Shown here in pieces: positions 1 through 6,876 of a stretch of DNA of 22,145 nucleotides. The stretch is taken from contig DAONEV010000022.1 of assembly GCA_035403265.1 (NCBI GenBank), positions 1 through 22,145 on the forward strand, given 5' to 3'. The notes below the pieces were generated by a model, which was not told the origin of the DNA, searched no databases, and saw only the letters and a program-made list of their open reading frames with translations. Each line of letters begins with the position of its first letter. Position 1 is the stretch's first letter. The position numbers and the translations under genes were made by a program. The DNA is from JAAYVZ01 sp035403265. GTDB taxonomy: Bacteria > Acidobacteriota > Thermoanaerobaculia > Thermoanaerobaculales > Thermoanaerobaculaceae.

Positions 1-1
1 C

Positions 2-1987
2 GATCTCGCTGGGCGGGGCCTCGCGGCGATCACGATCAGCGGCACGAACCTGTACTACTTCTTGTGGGTCCAGAACATCGCAAGCCCGGTGGCGGCGCAC
101 GTTCACACCGGGCTGCAGGGCGTCTCGGGGGGGGTCCTGGTCGGTCTGGATCCGACCTGGACCACGGTCGCAACCGGCACCTACATGGCCACGGGGTCGG
201 TGGCGGTCGACAATGCGACCCTTCAGGCGATTCTCCAGAACCCGGCCGGGTACTACGTGAATGTCCACAACGGTCCATTCCCGGGCGGTGCCATGCGAGG
301 CCAACTGCTCGGGGACGGTCCGGCGACCTTCGCCCTCGCCACCACCCTGCGCGGGAGCCGGGAGCCCTCCGGGGGCTCGGCGTCGGGGCAGGGGTTTGCC
401 GCGATCGTGTTTGACACCTCGAGCCTGTACTACTACCTCTGGGAGACTGGCATCGCGGCGCCGACCGCGGCCCACATCCACACCGGAGGGGCGGGCGCGA
501 ACGGTGCGGTGCTGGTGGGGCTGTCGCCGACCTTCGGCGGCGGCCAGGCGATGGGAAGCGTTGCCGTGGACGCGGCAACCCTCGACGCCATCCAGGCGAG
601 CCCCGAGCTCTACTACGTCAACATCCACAACGCGGACTTTCCAGGCGGTGCGATTCGGGGGCAGCTCGCCGCCACGGAAACCGATGCGAATTTTGCGGTT
701 GCCGCCCACAACGCTGGCCTGGGGACGAGCTTTTTCCGAACCGACATGCGTGCGCTGAACCTGACCGACGAACCGGCGACGGTCTATGCCGAGTGGTACC
801 TGCACGGCCTGACCAACGCAACGGGACCGACGGGCAAGGTGCAGTTCGTCATCGGAGCGAACGGCGAGGCGTTTTACGACGACGTGGTCAGCTCGCTGTT
901 CGCCACCTCCAACCGCGGCGCCATCCGCCTGCTCTCGGCGTTTCCGTTCAAGGCGCTGGCGCGCAACTACAACGATCAGCGCCCGAGTGGGTCAGGTACC
1001 TTCGGGCAGGACGAGCCAGGGCTGGGCACGGAGGGTGCCCTGACCGCGGGCGCCCTGATCTTCGACTCGAACCGACCCAAGGGCGACAGCCTGGGATTTC
1101 GGACAAACCTCGGCTACTTCAACCCGAGCCCGTACCCGGTCGACGTCACATTCAATGTCCGCACGCCGGACGGGGCGCTGGTGGGTGCGCCGTCGAAGGT
1201 GACTCTCCCGGCCTGGGGCAACGACCAGGCGCTGTACTACCAGTTGATCCCTGGGATTCCCACCGCCCAGCAGACCCTGGAGAACTTCTTCGTCACGTTC
1301 ACCGCCACGAAGCCGGTCTACCTCTTCTCCTCGCCGGTTGACAACAAGACGGACGACGGCATGCACCTGGCCGCGTTCAAGGTACCGGCGGCGCTGACTG
1401 CGCCGGTGGGGGCGACTCAGGCAGCCTCGCCAACCGGGACGATCACGACGCCGGCCGGGAACACCTCGGTGCCACAGGGAACGGCGGTGAGCTTCGAGGG
1501 GACGGGCACGGATCCCAGGGGTGAGGCGCTGACGGTCCACTGGGACTTTGGTGACGGTGCTTCTGGCACCGGCTACACCACCGCCCATGCCTTTGCCAGT
1601 ACCGGCGTGTTCACGGTCAAGATGGTGGTGAGCAACACCGACGGGGTGAGCGATCCCAATCCACCGACGCGAACCATCACTGTGAACCCGACCCAGCAGT
1701 CCGGCCCGCCCGTGGGAACGATCACGACGCCAGCCGGCGATACCTCCGCATTCACGGGTTACGTGGTCAGCTTCGCGGGACGGGGGACCGACCCGAAAGG
1801 CGAGACCCTGACGGCAACGTGGGACTTCGGCGACGGCTCCACGGCGACCGGCTTCACGGTCTCGCACACCTTCATGAGTGCTGGTGCGTACACGGTCAAG
1901 CTCACGGTGACGAACACCGATGCGGTAAGCGATCCGAACCCGCCGACGCTCCAGGTCTCGGTGACGGACTACAACTACCCGTACTGA
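2..1987 (+). CDS. CHRD/PKD-domain secreted surface protein (5' end outside window)
   Basis: The frame is open from the left edge, so the N-terminus and any signal peptide lie outside the window. Two CHRD domains come first; each ends in a YYVN-(V/I)-HN ... FPGGA-(M/I)-RGQL motif, at about 250-306 and 610-666, a 360-nt (120-residue) period. Next is a middle region (about 685-1380) with two copies of a beta-type module marked by FFRTDMRALN and GFRTNLGYFN. Two PKD domains follow, each with the WDFGDG signature, forming a tandem duplication with a 279-nt period (starts about 1439 and 1718). CHRD and PKD domains are extracellular beta folds used in adhesion or matrix proteins; the exact role is unknown. 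No sortase, PEP-CTERM or type IX tail is visible; the protein ends TDYNYPY. The middle module recurs in the two membrane proteins at 12118-17144. Domain calls are firm, function is not. Confidence 0.88.
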   Translation, partial: DLAGRGLAAITISGTNLYYFLWVQNIASPVAAHVHTGLQGVSGGVLVGLDPTWTTVATGTYMATGSVAVDNATLQAILQNPAGYYVNVHNGPFPGGAMRGQLLGDGPATFALATTLRGSREPSGGSASGQGFAAIVFDTSSLYYYLWETGIAAPTAAHIHTGGAGANGAVLVGLSPTFGGGQAMGSVAVDAATLDAIQASPELYYVNIHNADFPGGAIRGQLAATETDANFAVAAHNAGLGTSFFRTDMRALNLTDEPATVYAEWYLHGLTNATGPTGKVQFVIGANGEAFYDDVVSSLFATSNRGAIRLLSAFPFKALARNYNDQRPSGSGTFGQDEPGLGTEGALTAGALIFDSNRPKGDSLGFRTNLGYFNPSPYPVDVTFNVRTPDGALVGAPSKVTLPAWGNDQALYYQLIPGIPTAQQTLENFFVTFTATKPVYLFSSPVDNKTDDGMHLAAFKVPAALTAPVGATQAASPTGTITTPAGNTSVPQGTAVSFEGTGTDPRGEALTVHWDFGDGASGTGYTTAHAFASTGVFTVKMVVSNTDGVSDPNPPTRTITVNPTQQSGPPVGTITTPAGDTSAFTGYVVSFAGRGTDPKGETLTATWDFGDGSTATGFTVSHTFMSAGAYTVKLTVTNTDAVSDPNPPTLQVSVTDYNYPY

Positions 1988-2000
1988 CCCGATCCCGGGA

Positions 2001-2030
2001 CGGGAGGCCCAACGGCTGCACAGCCTCCCG
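2001..2030. repeat. Intergenic hairpin 1 of 3
   Basis: A perfect 8-bp inverted repeat, CGGGAGGC (2001-2008) with GCCTCCCG (2023-2030), has a 14-nt loop. It starts 13 nt after the stop of the CHRD/PKD gene. No T-tract follows, so it is not a classical intrinsic terminator, though it may protect or define the 3' end of the transcript. Confidence 0.55.
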
Positions 2031-2038
2031 GGGACGAT

Positions 2039-2073
2039 ACCCTCTCCCCGCCCGGGTCTGGCGGAGAGAGGGT
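2039..2073. repeat. Intergenic hairpin 2 of 3 (REP-like palindrome)
   Basis: Fourteen-base arms at 2039-2052 and 2060-2073 pair at 13 of 14 positions (one C/A mismatch, 2047/2065) around a 7-nt loop. The arms have the form ACCCTCTC.../...GAGAGAGGGT, resembling the pyrimidine-arm/purine-arm extragenic palindromes (CCCTCTCC...GGAGAGGG) dispersed in some high-GC genomes. Dispersal cannot be tested from one window. Confidence 0.6.
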
Positions 2074-2091
2074 GACCAGAGGAGCGCGGGA

Positions 2092-2129
2092 GTTGCTGCC
2101 CTGGCGCGGATGAGTGCCAGGGCAGCGAC
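2092..2129. repeat. Intergenic hairpin 3 of 3
   Basis: Fourteen-base arms at 2092-2105 (GTTGCTGCCCTGGC) and 2116-2129 (GCCAGGGCAGCGAC) pair fully if one G-U wobble is allowed, around a 10-nt loop. This is the strongest of three hairpins packed between the CHRD/PKD stop and the lipoprotein start. No T-tract follows. Confidence 0.6.
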
Positions 2130-2232
2130 CTTGCGCTGGTCGTGCGGATGGGCGGCGCCACGGTCGAGGTGAGCAGGCGGGCGAGTGCGCCGTCGGTTCG
2201 GCAGGCATGGCTTCTCCTTCGGGCAGAGGTGT

Positions 2233-2238
2233 TAAAAT
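2233..2238 (+). promoter_or_regulatory. -10-like box TAAAAT, probably leaderless start for the lipoprotein gene
   Basis: TAAAAT matches the sigma-70 -10 consensus at 5 of 6 positions and stands out in very GC-rich DNA. It ends 7 nt before the ATG at 2246, and the bases between (TCTCGAG without its last pairing) hold no Shine-Dalgarno sequence. A transcript starting about 7 nt downstream of the box would begin at or next to the ATG. No convincing -35 is seen. Confidence 0.45.
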
Positions 2239-2245
2239 TCTCGAG

Positions 2246-2710
2246 ATGCCAAGCGCCGACTCCGAGAAGCGCCCGTTGCGTGGCCTGGTGCCCCTCGCAG
2301 GCTGGGTTCTGGTGGGAGCGCTCTTGGCGGTGGGATGCGGGGACAGGAAGCTGCCGACCGAGCCGGCGGCCGGTCCGACGCCCAACCCGAGCGCGACCTT
2401 CACGCGTGTTCAAAACGAGGTCTTCACCCCCAATTGCGTGATTGCCGGTTGCCACGCGACCGCGGGCGCGAGGCAGGGGATGAGCCTTGCCCCGGGAACG
2501 GCTTACGGCAGCATCGTGGGCGTGCCATCCGTCGAGCGGTCCGATCTCAATCGGGTCGAGCCGGGCGACGCGGACCGGTCGTACCTCGTGAAGAAGCTGC
2601 GCGGCGACCCGGACATCACCGGCGTGCGGATGCCGGATGGTGGAACCCTGACCGCCGCCGAGATCCAGCTCGTGATCGACTGGGTGACCCGCGGCGCACC
2701 GAACGACTAG
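2246..2710 (+). CDS. Lipoprotein with cytochrome-c-like CX4CH domain
   Basis: The predicted product is a 154-residue exported lipoprotein. A hydrophobic stretch (residues 15-30) ends in ALLAVGC, so Cys31 is the likely lipidated residue; this decides the start at 2246 over upstream ATGs at 2114 and 2207, which would bury the signal peptide. A Pro-rich linker precedes a small domain with Cys64-VIAG-Cys69-His70 and, near the end, VRMPDGG (Met129) then LTAAEI..VIDWV. That order fits a class I c-type cytochrome: haem-attachment motif, then axial-Met loop, then C-terminal helix. The attachment motif is CX4CH rather than CXXCH, so haem binding is likely but not certain. The barrel-protein gene begins 11 nt downstream, suggesting cotranscription and a shared envelope role, perhaps electron transfer. 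Confidence 0.8.
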   Translation: MPSADSEKRPLRGLVPLAGWVLVGALLAVGCGDRKLPTEPAAGPTPNPSATFTRVQNEVFTPNCVIAGCHATAGARQGMSLAPGTAYGSIVGVPSVERSDLNRVEPGDADRSYLVKKLRGDPDITGVRMPDGGTLTAAEIQLVIDWVTRGAPND

Positions 2711-2721
2711 GGGACACTCCG

Positions 2722-3507
2722 ATGCCAGCCAAGATCCTCATGTGTACCCTCATCGCCGTGGCGGTTGCGCTGCCGGCGTTCCCGCAAGCCGTCGCCGAAC
2801 CGGAGCTGGAGACCCGGCTCATCAACCTGCCGACCCATCGCTCGCTCGCGCCGGCGACCCTTCAGGTCCTCTTCACGCACCGCTTCAGCCAGACCGTCGG
2901 TGGGGCCGGGGCGGACAACCTCTGGGGCTTCGACTCGAGTGCCGACATCGGCATCGGCCTCGGGATGGGTCTCGGGCACGGGATCGAGGCGGAGGTCTAC
3001 CGCTCGTCGTTCTTCAAGCAATACGAGACGTCCGTGAAGTGGAACGCGGTGCGACAGGGGACTGCGTTTCCGCTTGGCGTGGCGTTGCGGGTGGGCGCCG
3101 ACTACCGCGCCGCATCCGGCGTCGCCGACCGCTGGGCGGGGTTCGCGCAACTGGTGGTGGCTCGGCGACTTGGCAGCTCTCTCGATCTCTTCGCGGTGCC
3201 GACCTACGTTTCGGACACACCGACGCTGCGCAACGCGTGGAACGTCGGGCTCGGTGCCTCCATGCACGTCGGCCATGCGTGGGACGTCTCGGTGGAGGCG
3301 ATCCCGGCCAACCACGATGTGCGCCACTCCGCGCTGGCCTGGGCCGTGGGCTTCACCAAGCGTCTGAGCGGCCACGCCTTCCTGATCTACCTGGGGAACT
3401 CGCGGGCGACAACCACGGACCTGATCGCCGGCTCCGACATCCCCGGGGGTTTCAAGGGCGGCGATGTCCGGGTGGGCTTCAACCTGATCAGGCGCTTCCC
3501 CGAGTAG
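2722..3507 (+). CDS. DUF5777-family outer-membrane beta-barrel protein
   Basis: The 261-residue product begins with a signal peptide (MPAKILMCTLIAVAVALPAF, cleavage near QAVA-EP). The mature part reads as alternating amphipathic strands with frequent Gly and aromatic residues (e.g. LQVLFTHRFSQTV, GIGLGMGLGHGIEAEVY) and ends in a strand finishing in RRFPE. This matches my recollection of the DUF5777 family, uncharacterised outer-membrane barrels of Bacteroidota and Acidobacteriota. The ATG at 2722 was chosen because it gives the signal peptide and has AGGGG about 8 nt upstream; the open frame runs much further 5' but overlaps the lipoprotein gene. It follows the cytochrome-like lipoprotein by 11 nt, so the two may act as a pair. 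The family assignment is from memory of sequence style, without a search. Confidence 0.75.
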   Translation: MPAKILMCTLIAVAVALPAFPQAVAEPELETRLINLPTHRSLAPATLQVLFTHRFSQTVGGAGADNLWGFDSSADIGIGLGMGLGHGIEAEVYRSSFFKQYETSVKWNAVRQGTAFPLGVALRVGADYRAASGVADRWAGFAQLVVARRLGSSLDLFAVPTYVSDTPTLRNAWNVGLGASMHVGHAWDVSVEAIPANHDVRHSALAWAVGFTKRLSGHAFLIYLGNSRATTTDLIAGSDIPGGFKGGDVRVGFNLIRRFPE

Positions 3508-3583
3508 CCAGGCACGACAACAAACCTGGGAGGGCCGCGGCACTCCGCCCGGCGTTCGTCAACCGACAGGTCGCCTGGCTACT
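3503..3583. repeat. 11-bp inverted repeat spanning both convergent stop codons
   Basis: AGTAGCCAGGC at 3503-3513 is repeated exactly, inverted, at 3573-3583, about 59 nt apart. Each copy contains the TAG stop of one of the converging genes (the barrel gene on plus, the DUF1579 gene on minus). Each transcript could form a long-loop stem around its stop. No T-tract is visible, so a terminator role is only possible. Confidence 0.4.
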
Positions 3584-4193
3584 TGCGACTGTAGACGACC
3601 TCCATCATCTTGAATGGCGTGCCGGACTTGTCGGGGCCGTACATCTCGTACACCTGCTTGTCCTTGTCGAGAAGCCGGGTGACGCTCCTGACGGTGATGG
3701 GCTTCCCGGTCATGACGTCGTCCATCTGGCCGCTCATGGTGATCGTCTTCGCGGCTCGATCAGCCGAGCCCGTGAGGATCATCGTCATGGTGCCCATGGA
3801 GTCCATCCACGTCGCCGTGTACTTCTTCTTGACGTTGTCGTAACCGGTGTAGCCGAGGCCCTCGAAGGGCATGCCGCTGAACTCGCCCTTGAAGCTCTCC
3901 TGGACGAATCGCCCGCCGAGCACCCAGACCCGCTCGGTGGTGCCCGTGCTGCTCGTCGGTGGGCCGCCCGGGGTCTCCCAGCTCGTCATCTTGACGTTCC
4001 AGCTCCCCACCATGGGATCGAGGAACTTGTGATCGTCGCCGGGCGTGGCGACCTTCATCCATGCCTCCATCATGGCCTTCTGCTCGGCCGTCATCTCGGG
4101 TTGGCCACTCTGGGCCTGCTGGGCGAGAGCCTGGCCAGCTCCAAGGCCGAGCACCAAGCTGCACACCAGCACCAATGCACGGGATCTCGTCAT
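3579..4193 (-). CDS. Secreted DUF1579-family protein
   Basis: The 204-residue product has a signal peptide (MTRSRALVLVCSLVLGLGAG, cleavage near ALA-QQ). The mature protein carries the DUF1579 pattern: an early HKFLDPMVGSWNVKMTSW segment, a WVLGGRFVQESFKGEFSGMP segment, then GLGYTGYDNVKKKYTATWMD. The fold is expected to be a small lipocalin-like beta barrel; no biochemical role is established that I can name. The start at 4193 was preferred over the longer frame from 4235 because AAGGAGGA lies 5-6 nt upstream and the signal peptide then begins properly. The gene stands alone, 158 nt downstream of the acyl-CoA dehydrogenase gene on the same strand and convergent with the barrel gene. Location is probably periplasmic. 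Confidence 0.85.
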   Translation of the reverse strand: MTRSRALVLVCSLVLGLGAGQALAQQAQSGQPEMTAEQKAMMEAWMKVATPGDDHKFLDPMVGSWNVKMTSWETPGGPPTSSTGTTERVWVLGGRFVQESFKGEFSGMPFEGLGYTGYDNVKKKYTATWMDSMGTMTMILTGSADRAAKTITMSGQMDDVMTGKPITVRSVTRLLDKDKQVYEMYGPDKSGTPFKMMEVVYSRK

Positions 4194-4351
4194 GTCGTCC
4201 TCCTTCGGCGAGCCATGCTCCTGCCGCCGTTCCACAGATCCTCAACGGATGCCTTGCGGCGGGACATTCCGCGCCAGTGGGCGGTGTCGTCGCCACAACT
4301 GTCCCGGACCCGGCGGCCGGCGATGGCAGCGGCGGCGGGCCTGGCCGGTTG

Positions 4352-5530
4352 CTACGACTCGCCCGGCTCGAAGGCGCCGCGGCCGGTGAGGTGCTTGCCC
4401 ACAACGAGCGTATGGATGTCGTGGGTGCCCTCGTAGGTGTAGACCGACTCCAGGTTCATGAGGTGGCGCATCACGGGGTACTCGTTGACGATGCCGTTGG
4501 CGCCCAGGATCTCGCGAGCGAGCTTCGCGCACTCGCGTGCCATCCAGCAGGAGTTGCGCTTGGCGAGACTCACCTGGACGTGGGTCATGCTGCCCTCGTC
4601 CTTGAGGCGGCCGAGTCGCCACACCAGGAGCTGCGCCTTGGTGATCTCGTTGGCCATCCAGACCAGCTTCTCCTGGACCATCTGGTGCGCGGCGATCGGC
4701 TTGCCGCCGAACTGGACGCGCACCTTCGCGTAGTCGAGGGCGGCATGGAAGACCGCCAGCGCCGCGCCGACCGTTCCCCACGCGATGCCGTACCGGGCCT
4801 GGGTCAGGCAGGCGAGCGGGGCCTTCATGCCCTCGGCGCCTGGAAGGCGGGCCTCGTCTGGCAGCTCGACGTCCTGGAGCACGAGCTGTGAGGTCACGGA
4901 GGCGCGCAGGGAGTACTTGCCCCTGTGCTCGACGGCAGAGAAGCCCGGGATGCCTCGCTCCACGAGAAAGCCGCGCACCTCGCCGTCGTCGTCCTTCGCC
5001 CAGACCACGGCGGCGTCGGCCAGGTTGCCGTTGGTGATCCACGCCTTCTCGCCATTGAGCACCCATCTGTCGCCGACCCGGCGGGCGCGGGTGCGCAGGC
5101 CGCCGGGGTTGGAGCCGAAGTCGGGCTCGGTGAGGCCGAAGCAGCCGATCGCTTTCCCTGCAGCGAGCGCCGGGATCCAGCGGTCCTTCTGCTTCTCGGA
5201 GCCGAAGCGCAGGATCGGGTACATGACGAGCGCCGACTGTACCGAGACGAAGGACCGCAGGCCGGAGTCGCCGCGCTCGAGCTCCTGCAGCACCAGGCCG
5301 TAGGCGACCGAGGACAGGCCCGGCAAGCCGTACTCGGTGTACGAGGCGCCAAACAGCCCCAGGTCGGCCATCTCGGGCACCAGCTCGCGGGGGAAGACGC
5401 CCTCGTACGCCCAGTCCTCGATGTGTGGCAGGACGCGCTCGCGCACCCAGTCGGCCACGGTGTCCCGCGCCAGCCGTTCGTCCTCGGCCAGCAGCTCCTC
5501 AATCCCCATCAGGTCCAGCGTTCCGGCCAT
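4352..5530 (-). CDS. gcdH: Glutaryl-CoA dehydrogenase (acyl-CoA dehydrogenase family)
   Basis: This 392-residue FAD enzyme most likely oxidises and decarboxylates glutaryl-CoA to crotonyl-CoA in lysine, tryptophan or aromatic degradation. The C-terminus MNLESVYTYEGTHDIHTLV is nearly the glutaryl-CoA dehydrogenase signature, with Glu367 as catalytic base. The positions known from the human enzyme are all kept: Glu87, Arg94, Ser95, Thr170, Tyr369 and Glu370 correspond to Glu85, Arg92, Ser93, Thr166, Tyr366 and Glu367 here. That set argues for the decarboxylating form rather than the non-decarboxylating enzyme of some anaerobes. Start 5530 has GGAGG 4 nt upstream; the frame from 5557 adds only a Gly-rich stub. 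No electron-transfer flavoprotein or other lysine-pathway gene is adjacent, so the gene is solitary. Confidence 0.93.
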   Translation of the reverse strand: MAGTLDLMGIEELLAEDERLARDTVADWVRERVLPHIEDWAYEGVFPRELVPEMADLGLFGASYTEYGLPGLSSVAYGLVLQELERGDSGLRSFVSVQSALVMYPILRFGSEKQKDRWIPALAAGKAIGCFGLTEPDFGSNPGGLRTRARRVGDRWVLNGEKAWITNGNLADAAVVWAKDDDGEVRGFLVERGIPGFSAVEHRGKYSLRASVTSQLVLQDVELPDEARLPGAEGMKAPLACLTQARYGIAWGTVGAALAVFHAALDYAKVRVQFGGKPIAAHQMVQEKLVWMANEITKAQLLVWRLGRLKDEGSMTHVQVSLAKRNSCWMARECAKLAREILGANGIVNEYPVMRHLMNLESVYTYEGTHDIHTLVVGKHLTGRGAFEPGES

Positions 5531-5589
5531 ACGTCCTCCGCCGCCCAACCCTAACACCAGCCGTGGCAGCCGCCAATCCTCCTCCCGCC

Positions 5590-5618
5590 TCGACGTTGCT
5601 GGCGGGGTGGGCTAGAGT
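5590..5618 (+). promoter_or_regulatory. Candidate sigma-70-type promoter for the 5655-7599 operon
   Basis: TCGACG (5590-5595; 4 of 6 to TTGACA) and TAGAGT (5613-5618; 4 of 6 to TATAAT) are separated by 17 nt. The -10-like box lies 36 nt before the ATG at 5655, which has its own AGGAGG. It sits in the 124-nt divergent gap between the dehydrogenase and the operon. Confidence 0.4.
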
Positions 5619-5654
5619 TGGTCTTGGCAGAGGCCAGGTGGCAGGAGGGGTGCG

Positions 5655-5930
5655 ATGAGTCCTTTCATGGGCGGGTCGGCGGTGGCGATGGCGGCCCAGG
5701 TGACCGACGGCTATGCGCTGATCTCGGCGGTAGCGCTCAAGCGCGTGACGGACCCGGAGCTGGACCAGTTGTTGGTGGAGCTTGAGAGGACGCTGCGCGA
5801 CCTCCGGAGCCAGGTCGTCGCGCCGGACGACACCCCCGCCATCCAGGGTCGCAACCGCAAGATGACCCGCCTCACCGGGGCCATCCAACTGATCCAGGCG
5901 ACGCGGGCAAAGCGGCGACGCTGGGCGTAG
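5655..5930 (+). CDS. Small conserved-looking protein of unknown function
   Basis: The 91-residue product is not one I recognise. It has no signal peptide or membrane segment. The middle (about residues 18-55) reads as amphipathic helix (VTDGYALISAVALKRV, then LDQLLVELERTLRDLRSQVV), followed by a loop and a basic helix ending AKRRRWA, so a small helical, possibly nucleic-acid- or protein-binding fold is plausible. AGGAGG ends 5 nt before the ATG, supporting real translation. The next gene begins with GTG one nucleotide after this stop, which indicates translational coupling with the toroid-repeat protein. Confidence 0.65.
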   Translation: MSPFMGGSAVAMAAQVTDGYALISAVALKRVTDPELDQLLVELERTLRDLRSQVVAPDDTPAIQGRNRKMTRLTGAIQLIQATRAKRRRWA

Positions 5931-5931
5931 C

Positions 5932-6873
5932 GTGTCCGAGCCATCCTGGTGGCGGCATCTGAAGGGCGACCCTCTGCCGTTTCTGCTCGGCGACGATGAG
6001 CCCGGGGTCGTCTGGCGCACCCTCCAGGGAGTGCTAAGCCGTCCCCCGGACGCTCCAGCCGTGCAACGGGCGCGGCTCGCCACACGCTCGGAGGGCGCTC
6101 CGGCCCGCCTCCTGGCTGGCCAGTCGGCGTTCGGAACGTGGGGCTCGCCAACCGCCTATGCCGCCCGCTGGGGAGGCACGGCCTGGCAGGTCGTGGCCCT
6201 GGCGGCGCTCGGCGCCGACCCCGAGGATCCGCGGGTGGGCCGCGCCGCCGACGCGCTCCTGGAGGCGTTGCAGCCACATTCCGGCGGTTTCGCCACGACT
6301 CGCCGCACCGCTCCTTCTCCCTGTTTCACGGCCCAGGTGTGTGCAGCTCTGGTGCGCCTGGGGTGTGCCCACCACCCACGGGTGCGGGAAGCGATCGCCT
6401 GGCTTGGCACCCTCACTGGGGGCTGGCCGTGCAGCGAGGAAAGGCATCACGTGGGCGGGGTGTGCGTGGTGACGCCGGTGGCCGCCTTGCGCCTGGTCTC
6501 CGAGCATGCGCCGGCGGAACGCGGCCGACTGGCCGGGCTCGCCCGGCTGGCCGGTGGGTACCTCGTCGAGCGTGGGATGTTCCTGGAGGGACAGGCTCCC
6601 CGGGGCTGGATGTCGTTCGCGCACCCGTGCCTCGACCGGACGGACCTGCTGGAGGCACTGGTGCCTCTGGCCCGCCTGGGATGGACGCCGGAGCCGGCGA
6701 TCCTGGCAGCGTTGCTCGCGGTGCTGGCGCGGCAAGACAGCCAGGGGCGTTGGATCCAGCAGGTTGCGACGCCGTTCGGCGAGCCGGCCGGGCAGGCTGG
6801 TCGGTGGGTGACGCTCAAGGCGCTGGTGGTACTCTCCGCGTTCGGCGAGGCGCTGGCGCCTTCGCGGGGGTGA
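5932..6873 (+). CDS. Alpha/alpha-toroid (prenyltransferase/squalene-cyclase-like) repeat protein
   Basis: The 313-residue soluble protein opens with DPLPFLLGDDEPGVVWRTLQ and has TAWQVVALAALGADPEDPRV, features I associate with a bacterial family of alpha/alpha-barrel repeat proteins, often annotated as squalene-cyclase-like (or wrongly as NifH). Repeats with PHSGGF, LTGGWPC and QDSQGRWIQQ resemble the QW-type Gln/Gly/Trp motif of terpenoid cyclases and prenyltransferases. The squalene-cyclase catalytic DXDD motif is not present, and the protein is about half the usual cyclase length, so cyclase activity is not supported. The GTG start at 5932 is coupled to the previous gene (1-nt gap) and lacks a strong ribosome-binding site of its own. 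The SDR gene follows after 3 nt. Substrate and reaction are unknown. Confidence 0.75.
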   Translation: MSEPSWWRHLKGDPLPFLLGDDEPGVVWRTLQGVLSRPPDAPAVQRARLATRSEGAPARLLAGQSAFGTWGSPTAYAARWGGTAWQVVALAALGADPEDPRVGRAADALLEALQPHSGGFATTRRTAPSPCFTAQVCAALVRLGCAHHPRVREAIAWLGTLTGGWPCSEERHHVGGVCVVTPVAALRLVSEHAPAERGRLAGLARLAGGYLVERGMFLEGQAPRGWMSFAHPCLDRTDLLEALVPLARLGWTPEPAILAALLAVLARQDSQGRWIQQVATPFGEPAGQAGRWVTLKALVVLSAFGEALAPSRG

Positions 6874-6876
6874 GCA

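Noticed and set aside
992..2455. 487-residue open frame on the minus strand opposite the CHRD/PKD gene
   Set aside because: Composition is dominated by Arg, Gly and His with no domain, and it crosses the hairpin region and the lipoprotein gene. The plus strand has real CHRD and PKD motifs.
2335..2721. N-terminal extension of the DUF5777 barrel protein
   Set aside because: It overlaps the lipoprotein gene in another frame and would bury the signal peptide that begins at 2722.
5932..6873. Functional squalene or terpene cyclase
   Set aside because: The catalytic DXDD motif is absent and the length is about half of a cyclase; only the alpha/alpha repeat style is supported.
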